The notes: generated by a model from the sequence alone, not told the origin. Positions 15,005 through 23,626 are shown, numbered from the stretch's first letter. The stretch is 33,922 bases of DNA from Geminicoccaceae bacterium (GCA_023512415.1 JAILZQ010000013.1:1-33922); one strand, 5' to 3'. Numbers and translations: made by a program.

Positions 15005-16657
15005 TTGTCGGCACGGCATGCGCTCGCTCTGGCCCTCGCACTCCTCGCGGCCGCCCCGGCCGCGGCGCGCGATCTCGTGATCGGCATCACCCAGTTCCCC
15101 TCGACCCTGCACCCGAACATCGACTCGATGGCCGCCAAGAGCTTCGTGCTCGGCCTCACCCACCGACCGCTCACCACCTACGATGCGAGCTGGCGGCGGG
15201 TCTGCATGCTCTGCACCGAGCTGCCGACCTTCGAGAACGGCCGGGCCCGGCGTGAGACGACGCCCACGGGCGAAGACGGTGTGGCGCTCGCGTTCGAGCT
15301 CGCCCCCGACCTGTTCTGGGGCGACGGCACGCCGGTGACGAGCGAGGACGTGGTGTTCACCTGGCAGGTCGGCCGTCATCCCCTTTCGGGGGTGACCAAC
15401 GCCGAACTCTACCGCCGGCTCTGGAAGGTCGAGGTCGAGGATGCGCGCCGCTTCGTCCTGCATGTCGATCGGGTGACCTTCGACTACAACGCGGTGGGCG
15501 ATCTCCGCCTGTTGCCGGCGCACCGCGAGCGCGCGGTGTTCGAGGCGGACCCGGCCACCTACCGCAACCGAACGCGGTTCGACACGGCCCCCACCGACCC
15601 CGGCCTGGCGATGGGCCCCTACCGGATCGTCGGGGTGACACCGGGCAGCCGGATCGAGCTCGCCCGCAACCCGTTCTGGCGTGGCCCCGCCCCGGCCTTC
15701 GAGCGGATCACGGTTCGGGCGATCGAGAACACGGCGGCGCTCGAGGCCAACCTGCTGGCCGGCGAGATCGACATGATCGAGGGCTCGCTCGGCCTGCCGC
15801 TCGACCAGGCCCTCGCGTTCGAGAAGCGGCACGGCGAGCGGTTCCGCGTCGCCTACGTCCCGGGGCTGGTCTACGAGCACATCGATCTCCGGCTCGACAA
15901 CCCGATCCTGGCCGACGTCCGGGTGCGGCGCGCCCTGCTCCTGGCCCTCGACCGCGAGCTCTTGACCCGCCAGCTGTTCGACGGCCGCCAGCCGGTGGCG
16001 CACGGCTTCATGAGCCCGCTCGATCGGATGCTCGCCCCCGACCTGCCGACCTGGCCGTACGACCCGGCGCGGGCCCGCGCGCTGCTCGAGGAGGCCGGCT
16101 GGCGACCCGGGCCGGGCGGGATCCGCAGAAACGCCCGCGGCGAGCCCTTGCGGCTCGATTTCCAGACCACCGCCGGCAACCGTTCGCGCGAATTGGTCCA
16201 GCAAGTCCTGCAAGGCATGTGGCGGGCGGTCGGGGTCGACGTCGTGATCCGCAACGAGCCGCCGCGGGTGCTGTTCGGCGAGACGTTGGGCAAGCGCCGT
16301 TTCACCGGTATGGCCATGTTCGCCTGGATCTCGAGCCCGGAGAACGTGCCGCGCTCGATCCTCCATTCGGCGGAGGTGCCGCGGCCGGAGAACGGCTGGG
16401 CGGGGCAGAACTACACCGGGTTCGCCGATCCGCGGGTCGACGCGTTGCTCGATGCGATCGAGCGCGAGCTCGACGAGGAACGCCGCCGCGGGCTCTGGCG
16501 CGAGCTGCAGACCATCTATGCCCGGGAGCTGCCGGCCCTACCCCTCTATTTCCGGGCCGATGCGCACATCTGGCCGCGCTGGCTCGAGGGCGTCGAGCCG
16601 ACCGGGCATCTGGCGCCGACCACGCTCTGGGTCGAGCGTTGGCGAGTGGTTCCCTGA
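15005..16657 (+). CDS. Peptide/nickel-type ABC transporter substrate-binding protein (family 5)
   Basis: A 550-residue protein with a signal peptide (SARHALALALALLAAAPA, cleavage near 21) and the family 5 signature FWGDGTPVTSEDVVFTW (104-120). The only sensible start is TTG 15005, placed 5 nt after GGGAGG; no in-frame ATG or GTG lies before the signal peptide. It should bind oligopeptides or related compounds in the periplasm. Two matching permeases lie at 17906-19742 on the same strand, but an MFS gene on the opposite strand separates them. It is divergent from the aldolase operon. Confidence 0.93.
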   Translation: MSARHALALALALLAAAPAAARDLVIGITQFPSTLHPNIDSMAAKSFVLGLTHRPLTTYDASWRRVCMLCTELPTFENGRARRETTPTGEDGVALAFELAPDLFWGDGTPVTSEDVVFTWQVGRHPLSGVTNAELYRRLWKVEVEDARRFVLHVDRVTFDYNAVGDLRLLPAHRERAVFEADPATYRNRTRFDTAPTDPGLAMGPYRIVGVTPGSRIELARNPFWRGPAPAFERITVRAIENTAALEANLLAGEIDMIEGSLGLPLDQALAFEKRHGERFRVAYVPGLVYEHIDLRLDNPILADVRVRRALLLALDRELLTRQLFDGRQPVAHGFMSPLDRMLAPDLPTWPYDPARARALLEEAGWRPGPGGIRRNARGEPLRLDFQTTAGNRSRELVQQVLQGMWRAVGVDVVIRNEPPRVLFGETLGKRRFTGMAMFAWISSPENVPRSILHSAEVPRPENGWAGQNYTGFADPRVDALLDAIERELDEERRRGLWRELQTIYARELPALPLYFRADAHIWPRWLEGVEPTGHLAPTTLWVERWRVVP

Positions 16658-17791
16658 TCAACCGGCCCGCCGCAGCTCGGGAAGCAGGAAGACGGCACCC
16701 GCCGCGGCGATCGTGGCCGGGGCGAGCAGCGCCGCGACCGGTCCCGCGAGGTCGAGGAGCAGGCCCGAAAGGAGCGGGCCCGCCACCTGGCCGAGCCCGA
16801 AGCAGCCGGTGACGAACGCGGCGGCACCGGCCGGGGTGCGCGGGGCGGCGGCGCGCGCCTGCTCGAGCGCGAGGGCGGTGATGCCCATGAAGGTCCCGCC
16901 GAGCAACAGGCCGGCCAGGACCGCCGCCACCGGCCGGGCTGCGAGCCCGGTGAGCGCGGTGCCGAGGGCGAGAAGCAGGATCGCCGCGACGAGCGCCGGG
17001 CAGCGGCCGAGCCGGCGGCCAGCCGCGGTCCAGAGCGGTGCCGAGACGGCGCCCACGAGACCGGCGGCGATCCAGGCGAGGGTGGCGAGATCGGGATCGC
17101 GCGCCGCCAGGACCCGGACGAAGAAGGTGGCACCGGCACCGAAGGCGAACCCGGAAAGGCCGTAGGCCCAGGCGAGCCGACGCAGAGCCGGGCTCCGCTC
17201 GAGCCGCGCGGGCGGGATCGTCGCGACCCGGCCCGCCGGCGCCAGGCGGAGGACGAACGGTGCCGCCGGCAACGCCAGGGCCGCCATGACCAGCCAGCCG
17301 GCCCGCCAGCCCGGCCGGACGGCGAGTGCCACCGCCCCGCCGAGGGCGATGCCGATGCCGACCCCGGCGAGCACGCCGCCCATCGCCGAAGCGTGGCCCG
17401 CGGCGGCGAGACGCCCGGCCGCGGCCGCCACCCCGCCGAGGAACAGGAAGGCTCCACCCAGGCCGGCCACGAGCCGGGCGACGAGCCAGGCGAGCTCGTG
17501 GACCAGGAGCGGCATCGCCAGGGCACCCACCGCGACGAGCGCGAGGCCCCATCGGACCAGCGCCGCCGCGGACAGGTTCGGTCGCAGGGCGACCAGGACC
17601 GCGCCGGCCAGATAGCCCGCGAAATTGACCGAGCCCAGGAGCCCGGCCCGGGTGTCGTCGAGGCCGAGCTCGGCTTGCATCGGCGGCAAGAGTGGCGTGA
17701 GCACGAAGCGGCCCACGCCCTGGGCCAAGAGGACGGCGAGCGCGCCCGCGAGCACGACGAGCCAGGGCCGATCCAGCCGCCGCTCGCCCAA
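16658..17791 (-). CDS. YbfB/YjiJ-like MFS transporter
   Basis: A 377-residue membrane protein with about twelve hydrophobic segments. It opens WLVVLAGALAVLLAQGVGRF, the hallmark 'GxGRFxxTPLLPxM' start of the YbfB/YjiJ group, and has a SVNFAGYLAG second helix. The start appears to be TTG 17791, with GGGGAGG and GAGGG upstream. Its stop codon abuts the stop of the peptide-binding protein with no spacer, in inverted orientation. The substrate is unknown. Its position inside a peptide ABC locus suggests insertion or inversion. Confidence 0.88.
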   Translation of the reverse strand: MGERRLDRPWLVVLAGALAVLLAQGVGRFVLTPLLPPMQAELGLDDTRAGLLGSVNFAGYLAGAVLVALRPNLSAAALVRWGLALVAVGALAMPLLVHELAWLVARLVAGLGGAFLFLGGVAAAAGRLAAAGHASAMGGVLAGVGIGIALGGAVALAVRPGWRAGWLVMAALALPAAPFVLRLAPAGRVATIPPARLERSPALRRLAWAYGLSGFAFGAGATFFVRVLAARDPDLATLAWIAAGLVGAVSAPLWTAAGRRLGRCPALVAAILLLALGTALTGLAARPVAAVLAGLLLGGTFMGITALALEQARAAAPRTPAGAAAFVTGCFGLGQVAGPLLSGLLLDLAGPVAALLAPATIAAAGAVFLLPELRRAG

Positions 17792-17905
17792 CCCTCGGCC
17801 CCTCCCCTGCCGGTGCCGGCCGCGCTAGGTTCCGGCGACCCCGCCGTCGGGGCCGGCAGCGAGCCTAGCAGCCGGCGGGACGTCCCGGAACGCGGACGGG
17901 AGCGC

Positions 17906-18856
17906 GTGCGGACCTACCTTTTGCGCCGTGGGTTCGAGACCGCGGCCTCGATCCTGATCGTGGCCTTCCTCTTGTTCGCGCTCGTCGACCTCATGCCGGG
18001 CGATCCGATCGACCTCATGCTCCAGGCCGACCCGCGTCTGACCAGCGCCGATGTGGCCAGGCTCAAGGCGTTGCACGGGCTCGACCGGCCACTCCTCGAA
18101 CGTTTCGGGGCCTGGCTCTTGGGCGCGCTCCGCGGCGAGTTCGGCTTCTCGCGGCTCTACGGGCTGCCGGTGGCCGACATCCTCTTGTCACGGCTGGGCG
18201 CCACCCTGCTCTTGGTCGGCACGAGCTTCCTCTTCGCCCTGGCCCTCGCCATGGCGCTCGGGACGATCGCCGCACTGCGCCCGCACGGGCTCGTCGACCG
18301 GCTCGTCAACCTCCTCGCGCTCTTCGCCGTGTCGGTGCCGTCCTTCTGGCTCGCCCTGCTCGCGATCCTGCTCTTCGCGGTCGAGCTCGGCTGGCTGCCG
18401 GCCGGTGGCGAGCCCCCGGCCGGGACCGGGCCCGCCGGCTGGGCTCGGCATCTCGTCCTGCCGGTCGCGGTCACGACATTGCTCGGGCTCGGCCCGCTGC
18501 TGCGCTTCGTCCGCAGCGGCCTGCTCGAGGCCCTGCGCGAGCCCTGTATCCGGACCGCCCGGGCGAAGGGCGCCGGGACCGCGCGTGTGGTCTTGCGACA
18601 CGCGCTGCCGCAGGCCGTGCCGGCGCTCGTGACGGTCGTGGCGCTGCAGACGGGCGGGCTCTTGTCGGGTGCGCTCGTGGTCGAGACCGTGTTCGCTTGG
18701 CCGGGCATGGGTCGGCTGATCTACGAGGCGGTCATGGGCAACGATTACAATCTGGCCCTGGTCGCGGTGCTGGCCGGAACGGCGGCGACTCTGCTCGCCA
18801 ATCTCGCGGCCGACCTCGTCCATGCCCGGCTCGACCCCCGTGTCCAGCTCGGCTGA
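17906..18856 (+). CDS. Peptide ABC transporter permease (DppB-like)
   Basis: A 316-residue inner-membrane permease with the DppB pattern: N-terminal helix followed by DLMPGDPID (28-36), ALHGLDRPLLERF (55-67), GEFGFS (77-82), and a cytoplasmic EAA loop IRTARAKGA...LRHALP (about 215-235). GTG 17906 follows a GGACGGGAG Shine-Dalgarno. It overlaps the next permease gene by 35 nt, a strong sign of a coupled pair. No ATPase gene follows. Confidence 0.94.
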   Translation: MRTYLLRRGFETAASILIVAFLLFALVDLMPGDPIDLMLQADPRLTSADVARLKALHGLDRPLLERFGAWLLGALRGEFGFSRLYGLPVADILLSRLGATLLLVGTSFLFALALAMALGTIAALRPHGLVDRLVNLLALFAVSVPSFWLALLAILLFAVELGWLPAGGEPPAGTGPAGWARHLVLPVAVTTLLGLGPLLRFVRSGLLEALREPCIRTARAKGAGTARVVLRHALPQAVPALVTVVALQTGGLLSGALVVETVFAWPGMGRLIYEAVMGNDYNLALVAVLAGTAATLLANLAADLVHARLDPRVQLG

Positions 18857-19742
18857 GTCGGCCCGGGGCGGAGTCCGGCGGCCGGGCGGGCCGCTCGGCC
18901 GACCGGCCGGGGTCCTCCTCCTGCTGCTCGTCGCGGCGGCGGTCCTGGGTCCGCCGCTCGGCGGCGCGTTCGGTCTCGACGGCGAGCGGATCGACCTCGC
19001 CAATCGGCTGGCCCCGCCCGGCCCGGGCCACCCGCTCGGCACCGACGAGCTCGGCCGCGACTTCCTCGTCCGGCTGTTGGAGGCCGGCCGGGTCTCGCTG
19101 CTCGTGGGCCTTTCGGGTGCCGCGCTCGCGACGGTGATCGGCAGCGCCCTCGGCCTCCTCGCGGCCTTCGCCCGCGGCCCGCTCGACGCGCTCGTGATGC
19201 GCACCGCCGACATCGTGCTGGCGCTGCCGCTCCTGCCGCTCCTCGTGGTGCTCGCCGCGGTCGATCCGATCCGGCTCGGCCTTCCCGCGGAACTCGCCGC
19301 CTCGGCCGGCTTCGACGTCGCCCGGATCGTGTTGCTCGTGGCGCTGTTCGGCTGGCCCACCACCGCCCGGATCGTGCGCGCCGGTACCCTCTCGCTGCTC
19401 GCCGCCGAGCACGTCCGCGCGGCCCGGGCACTCGGCGCTTCGCCCGCCCGGGTGGCCTCGCGGCACGTCTTGCCGAGCCTCACCGCGCCGATCGTGGTCG
19501 CCACCACCCTCGCGGTCGGCCAGGTGATCCTCGGCGAATCGGTGTTGAGCTTCCTCGGGCTCGGCATCCGCCCGCCCACACCCTCCTGGGGCAACATGCT
19601 GAGCAACGCCCAGGAGATGCTCTGGCAGGCCCCGCGCCTCGCGCTCTGGCCGGGTCTCGCGATCCTGCTCGCCGTGACCGCTTGCAACCTCGCCGGCGAC
19701 GCGCTCGCCGAGGCCGCCGACCCGCGCGCCCGGGGCCCCTGA
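18822..19742 (+). CDS. Peptide ABC transporter permease (DppC-like)
   Basis: A 306-residue permease with an N-terminal cytoplasmic tail, a first helix (about 30-45), the conserved periplasmic motif HPLGTDELGRD (70-80), and an EAA loop around VRAARALGASPARVASRHVLP. The ending GLAILLAVTACNLAGDAL is typical of DppC. The ATG at 18822 lies inside the dppB-like gene. The usual DppD/DppF ATPases are absent downstream, where cutA begins after 38 nt. The fused ATPase at 32582 is a candidate partner (inference). Confidence 0.94.
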   Translation: MPGSTPVSSSAESARGGVRRPGGPLGRPAGVLLLLLVAAAVLGPPLGGAFGLDGERIDLANRLAPPGPGHPLGTDELGRDFLVRLLEAGRVSLLVGLSGAALATVIGSALGLLAAFARGPLDALVMRTADIVLALPLLPLLVVLAAVDPIRLGLPAELAASAGFDVARIVLLVALFGWPTTARIVRAGTLSLLAAEHVRAARALGASPARVASRHVLPSLTAPIVVATTLAVGQVILGESVLSFLGLGIRPPTPSWGNMLSNAQEMLWQAPRLALWPGLAILLAVTACNLAGDALAEAADPRARGP

Positions 19743-19780
19743 GCGAGGTGGCCGCCGGCCGAGATCGGAGGAGGGAAGCC

Positions 19781-20140
19781 ATGGAGCTGGTCTGGTGCTA
19801 CGTGACCTGCGCCTCGAGCGAGGAGGCGCTCGCGATCGGCCGCGCGGTGGTCGAGGCGCGGCTCGCCGCCTGCGCCAACGTCCTGCCCGGCCTCACCTCG
19901 GTCTACTATTGGCAAGGCCGGATCGAGACCGGCAGCGAGACCGCGCTCGTACTCAAGACGCGGGCCGACCTGCTCGACGCGCTGACGGCCAAGGTCCGAA
20001 CGCTGCACTCCTATTCGGTGCCCTGCGTGGTCGCCCTGCCGATCCGCGGCGGCAATGCGGACTATCTGGCGTGGCTCGCGAGCGAGACCGCGGCCCCGGC
20101 CGAACCGGGTACGGGCACGAAAAAGACGGGGAGTTCGTGA
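19781..20140 (+). CDS. cutA: CutA-like divalent-cation tolerance protein
   Basis: A 119-residue CutA1-family protein containing TCASSEEALAIGRAVVE, ACANVLPGLTSVYYWQG and YSVPCVVALPI, which cover the whole fold (a PII-like trimer). The ATG at 19781 has GGAGGAGGG upstream. The C-terminus extends about ten residues beyond the usual end with a low-complexity AEPGTGTKKTGSS tail. CutA has been linked to copper tolerance in E. coli, but the general function is unsettled. A promoter for the next gene overlaps its stop codon. Confidence 0.93.
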   Translation: MELVWCYVTCASSEEALAIGRAVVEARLAACANVLPGLTSVYYWQGRIETGSETALVLKTRADLLDALTAKVRTLHSYSVPCVVALPIRGGNADYLAWLASETAAPAEPGTGTKKTGSS

Positions 20141-20165
20141 CAGATATTTCTATTTACAGTAGAAA
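20137..20165 (+). promoter_or_regulatory. Candidate sigma-70-type promoter with embedded palindrome, upstream of comF
   Basis: GTGACA (20137-20142, 5/6 to TTGACA) and TAGAAA (20160-20165, 4/6 to TATAAT) are separated by exactly 17 nt in a rare AT-rich patch. TTTCTA (20147-20152) and TAGAAA (20160-20165) form a 6-bp inverted repeat around 7 nt, overlapping the -10, which fits an operator. The -35 overlaps the cutA stop codon. The comF start lies about 20 nt downstream of the predicted transcription start. Confidence 0.5.
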
Positions 20166-20191
20166 ACGACCGAGATCGGCTCGGAGCGCCC

Positions 20192-20977
20192 TTGCCCCTT
20201 TCGGCCCGGCTGCGGTTCGGCACCCTACCGGCTCCGATCGGCCGGCTGGCCGGCCGGGTGCTCGACCTCGTGCTGCCGCCACGCTGCCTCGGCTGCGGCG
20301 AGCCGGTCGACCGGCAGGGCGGACTGTGTGCCGGGTGCTGGGCGCGGCTGCGGTTCCTCCATCCGCCCTGGTGCGACCGGTGCGGCTGGCCCTTGCCGCA
20401 GGACGGCCCGGGACCGCAGCTGTGCTCGACCTGCCTCGACCGACCGCCGCCTTGGGAGCGGGGCCGCGCGGCACTCGCCTACGACGAGGCGAGCCGCGGG
20501 CTCGTCCTGCGGTTCAAGCACGCGGGACGGACGGACGGAGTGGCGACCTTCGCCCGTTGGCTGGCCACCGCCGGGGGCGAGCTCCTGGCCGAGGCCGATC
20601 TGCTCGTGCCGGTGCCGCTCCATCGTTGGCGCCTGTTGCACCGGGGCTACAATCAAGCGGCGTTGCTCGCCCGCCATCTGGCCCGGCTGAGCGGGGTCCC
20701 TTGGTCGCCCGCAGCCCTGCGCCGGCGCCGCGCGACCGCATCGCAACAGGGGCTCGGCGCCGCGGCCCGGCGGGCCAACGTCACGTCGACCGCCTTCGCG
20801 GTGCCGGCCGGTCGGCGCGCGGCGCTCGCCGGCCGCCGGGTGGTCCTGATCGACGACGTGTTGACCACCGGTGCGACACTCGGGGCCTGCGCGCGCGTCC
20901 TGCGGGAAGCCGGCTGCACCCGGGTGGACGTGCTCGTGCTCGCCCGGGTGGTGAAGCCTCGACAGCTTCCTATATGA
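20192..20977 (+). CDS. comF: ComF-family phosphoribosyltransferase-like protein
   Basis: A 261-residue double-zinc-ribbon protein. Four CxxC-type pairs are visible (Cys32/35, 46/49, 61/64, 78/81), followed by a PRTase domain with the PRPP loop VLIDDVLTTGAT (218-229) and VPVPLHRWRLLHRGYNQ. The start is taken as TTG 20192 with GGAG upstream. In competent bacteria ComF is needed for DNA uptake; in alphaproteobacteria the family is near-universal and commonly adjacent to grxC, as here. Confidence 0.93.
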   Translation: MPLSARLRFGTLPAPIGRLAGRVLDLVLPPRCLGCGEPVDRQGGLCAGCWARLRFLHPPWCDRCGWPLPQDGPGPQLCSTCLDRPPPWERGRAALAYDEASRGLVLRFKHAGRTDGVATFARWLATAGGELLAEADLLVPVPLHRWRLLHRGYNQAALLARHLARLSGVPWSPAALRRRRATASQQGLGAAARRANVTSTAFAVPAGRRAALAGRRVVLIDDVLTTGATLGACARVLREAGCTRVDVLVLARVVKPRQLPI

Positions 20978-21018
20978 AGGTGGCCGTCTCGTGACACGTC
21001 GGTGCGGACCTGCCCCCG

Positions 21019-21285
21019 ATGGCCAAGGTCGAGATCTACACCTCGCCGCTCTGCCCCTATTGCTGGCGGGCCAAGCGCCTGCTCGGCGCGAAGGGGGTGC
21101 GGTTCGAGGAGATCGACCTCTGGGCCGAACCGGGCCGCCGGTCGGAGATGGTCGAGCGCGCCGGGGGTCGCACGACCGTGCCCCAAATCTTCATCGACGG
21201 GCGGCCGGTGGGCGGCTCGGACGATCTCCACGAACTCGAGCGGCGGGGCGAGCTCGACCGGCTGCTGGCCGGGAGCCCTCCGTGA
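21019..21285 (+). CDS. grxC: Glutaredoxin 3
   Basis: An 88-residue dithiol glutaredoxin. The active site CPYC is at 12-15, cis-proline motif TVPQIFI at 53-59, and GSDDLHEL at the glutathione-binding end. The length and EIYTSPLCPYC start are those of GrxC. It would reduce disulfides and glutathionylated proteins in the cytoplasm. Its stop overlaps the GTG of the DUF1178 gene by 4 nt. Confidence 0.95.
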   Translation: MAKVEIYTSPLCPYCWRAKRLLGAKGVRFEEIDLWAEPGRRSEMVERAGGRTTVPQIFIDGRPVGGSDDLHELERRGELDRLLAGSPP

Positions 21286-21698
21286 TCCGCTTCACGCTCG
21301 CTTGCAGCGCCGGCCACGAGTTCGAAGGCTGGTTCAAAAGCAACGCCGCGTTCGACGAGCAGCGCGCGGTGGGTGGCTTGGCCTGCCCGATCTGCGGCGC
21401 CACCTCGGTCGACAAGGCGATCATGGCGCCGGCGGTCGCCCGCTCCGGCGCCGCCGACCGCCCCCCACCCGAGACGGTCGCCCGGTTCCTCGCCATGGCC
21501 CGCGCGCTGCGCGAGCACATCGAGCGGAACTTCGAGCACGTGGGGCCGCGCTTTCCCGAAGAAGCGCGCAAGATCCATCTCGGCGAGGCGGAGGCGCGCG
21601 ACATCTACGGCGAGGCCTCACTCGAACAGGTCGAGCAGCTGCTCGAAGAGGGGATCGAGGTCCGCCCCGTACCCTGGGTCCCGAAGCTCGACGGCTGA
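21282..21698 (+). CDS. DUF1178 family protein
   Basis: A 138-residue protein starting at GTG 21282, coupled to grxC. It opens with a zinc-ribbon-like pattern: Cys8 and His12 in CSAGHEFEGWF, and Cys35/Cys38 in CPICG. It then has PEEARKIHLGEAEARDIYGEAS, the strongly conserved DUF1178 core. The function is unknown. In many alphaproteobacteria a carbon-nitrogen hydrolase gene lies between grxC and this gene; here it is absent. A strong hairpin follows the stop. Confidence 0.93.
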   Translation: MIRFTLACSAGHEFEGWFKSNAAFDEQRAVGGLACPICGATSVDKAIMAPAVARSGAADRPPPETVARFLAMARALREHIERNFEHVGPRFPEEARKIHLGEAEARDIYGEASLEQVEQLLEEGIEVRPVPWVPKLDG

Positions 21699-21700
21699 AC

Positions 21701-21733
21701 GCCGATCGGTCACCGAAGGGGTGACCGATCGGC
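21701..21733 (+). terminator. Perfect 14-bp hairpin after DUF1178
   Basis: GCCGATCGGTCACC (21701-21714) pairs completely with GGTGACCGATCGGC (21720-21733) around a 5-nt loop, two bases after the stop codon. Only a short TTT follows, so it may act as an intrinsic terminator with a weak tail or as an mRNA-stabilising end. Confidence 0.65.
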
Positions 21734-21808
21734 CGGGCTTTCGAAGAGTGGGTTCTTGCTTTCCGTCTCCGAAAGGTCTTCCGTCCGGGGATCCGCCGGA
21801 GATCGCCC

Positions 21809-22714
21809 TTGCGCGAGACGGTGAGCGTCGTCCTCCCGAGCTACGATCGGGCCCATCTGCTGCCGCGGGCGATCGGCTCGCTGCTCGCCCAGCTCGAGCC
21901 GGGCGACGAGGTGATCGTCGCCGACGACGGCTCGACCGACGGCACGGCGAGCCTGGTCGCGGGCTTCGGACCGCCGCTTCGGCACCTGGCGCTCTCGCAC
22001 GGCGGCGCCGGGGCGGCGCGGAACGCCGCTTGGCGGGTGGCGCGCGGGCCGCTCGTGGCGTTCCTCGATTCGGACGATCGCTGGCTGCCGGGCAAGCTCC
22101 CCCTGCAGCGCGCTCTGCTCGCCGCCTGTCCGGAGCTCGCGAGCTGCTTCAGCGACTTCCGGACAGCCTCGGTCGACGGTGTCGAGCGGGAGGGCGGCCT
22201 TGCGGGCTGGCTCGGTGGACCCACGGCCTTCGCGGACGAGGTGGCACCGGCCGTCCGCGTCGCGGACCTGCTCCCGAACGGGCCGTGGGACCCCGCGATC
22301 CGGGTGCATCGGGGCGATTTCGCGCGGGCGGCGCTCCGCCGGACGATCGTCAACATCGGCACGGTGCTGGTCCGCAAGGAGCGGGTCGGGGCGGAGCTCG
22401 GCTGCGCGGAGGACGTGCCGACCTTCGAAGAGCTGCCGGCGGTGGCGCGGATCCTGCGGGCCGGGCCGGCCGCCTTCCTCGACCACCCGACACTCGTCCA
22501 GCACGACCATACGGGCCCGCGGCTCACCGGCGCCGACCTGATCGCCCGGGCCCGGGCGCGGATCACCGTGCACGAACGGGCCTGGGCGGGCGATCCGGCC
22601 TTCCTCGCGCGGCACGGCGGCGAGCTCGGCGAACGGCTCCGAGCCGAGCGCACGACCCTGGCACGCCTCCTCCTGGGCGCGGGCGAGGTTCGTGCCGCCC
22701 GCCGCGTGCTGTAA
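21809..22714 (+). CDS. GT2 glycosyltransferase, apparently truncated by an in-frame TAA
   Basis: A 301-residue family 2 glycosyltransferase (GT-A fold): VSVVLPSYDRAHLLPRAI, nucleotide-binding VADDGSTDGT (DD 39-40), and the metal-binding DSDD (87-90). The likely start is TTG 21809 after CGGAG. The stop is a TAA (22712-22714), rare here. The same frame continues without a stop for another 44 sense codons to TGA 22847-22849, with host-like codons and a plausible tail (RNLVLLARLPAPALAGALAA). The gene may therefore carry a nonsense mutation. The catalytic domain is intact, so the shorter protein could still work. Confidence 0.85.
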   Translation: MRETVSVVLPSYDRAHLLPRAIGSLLAQLEPGDEVIVADDGSTDGTASLVAGFGPPLRHLALSHGGAGAARNAAWRVARGPLVAFLDSDDRWLPGKLPLQRALLAACPELASCFSDFRTASVDGVEREGGLAGWLGGPTAFADEVAPAVRVADLLPNGPWDPAIRVHRGDFARAALRRTIVNIGTVLVRKERVGAELGCAEDVPTFEELPAVARILRAGPAAFLDHPTLVQHDHTGPRLTGADLIARARARITVHERAWAGDPAFLARHGGELGERLRAERTTLARLLLGAGEVRAARRVL

Positions 22715-22867
22715 GAAACCGAACGCCCGCCCCGGAACCTCGTCCTGCTCGCCCGCCTTCCCGCTCCGGCCTTGGCCGGCGCGCTCGCCGCCCGGCGCGG
22801 CCTGCGACGGGTGGCGGCCCTCCTGCCCTGGCTGCCCACGATCGGCTGAGCGGTGGCCGGCGCCGGG

Positions 22868-23626
22868 TCAGTGCGAGGTTTCGATGTTGATCGTGAGGGT
22901 GCGACGCATGGCTCCCTTCGGGCCCTTCATCGGTCGCACGCAGTGCCAGGAGTTGAAGGTCTTGACGAACAGCACGCACTGGTTCGGCTCGAACTCGTAG
23001 GTCTCGAGCGTCTCCATGTCCTCGAATTCGGCCTTGTCGTTCATTCGGTTGAAGCTGAGCTCGGGCTTGCGGTGGCGGTTGACCTCGGTGCCCCCTCCAT
23101 AGGCCGGATCCCACTCGCCTTCCCGCGCCATCGAGACCACCATGGTCACGATCTTGTCGGGATTGTCGGTGTGTGGCGTGACACAGCCACCGTCCGCCGG
23201 CAGCATCGAGAATTCGAACCGCGCCGACAGTTGCGGCGGCGCCTTCCACCACTTGCCGCGGATCAGGTTCTTGAGGTTGCGCTTGAGACGGCCGGCGCGC
23301 GAGAGTCGCTTGAAGCCGAGGTCGATGTGCCGCTCCTCGAGCGCATCGAGGACGCCCCAGACGAACTCGTCGGACTTGATCCAACCGCGAAAATCACGCC
23401 AGATCTGGTGACTCTCGACCCAATCGTGATACTGCTTCGGATTGTATTTTTCGGAAAGGGAGTACTTGTGCCCTACCTTGGGCAGATACTGGAAAAGCTC
23501 CGAAGGCGGCCAAGCATCGAGGAACCGCCCATATTGCTCCTCGCTCATGATCGGCTTGGCGAGGCCGATCGGGAACGGCTCGTAGCGGAGCTTCAGATTG
23601 TCGAGCGAGAACAGGGCCTGTGCCAT
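22868..23626 (-). CDS. 2OG-Fe(II) oxygenase-like protein
   Basis: A 252-residue protein with the double-stranded beta-helix motif of 2-oxoglutarate/iron oxygenases: His152-x-Asp154 in TPHTDNPDK, distal His228 in FNSWHCVRP, and Arg242 in RRTLTINIE for the oxoglutarate carboxylate. Start ATG 23626 is the only one near the beginning of homology-like sequence; its ribosome-binding site is weak. Base use is more AT-rich than neighbours in parts (around 23440-23470), hinting at transfer. It is divergent from the sulfotransferases and convergent with the GT2 gene. It could hydroxylate a peptide, lipid or sugar of the same pathway (inference). Confidence 0.8.
   Translation of the reverse strand: MAQALFSLDNLKLRYEPFPIGLAKPIMSEEQYGRFLDAWPPSELFQYLPKVGHKYSLSEKYNPKQYHDWVESHQIWRDFRGWIKSDEFVWGVLDALEERHIDLGFKRLSRAGRLKRNLKNLIRGKWWKAPPQLSARFEFSMLPADGGCVTPHTDNPDKIVTMVVSMAREGEWDPAYGGGTEVNRHRKPELSFNRMNDKAEFEDMETLETYEFEPNQCVLFVKTFNSWHCVRPMKGPKGAMRRTLTINIETSH

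Noticed and set aside
20995-21698. Alternative plus-strand frame overlapping grxC and DUF1178
   Set aside because: It is out of frame with both motif-bearing proteins in the first half, and in the second half is just the DUF1178 gene with a false upstream extension.
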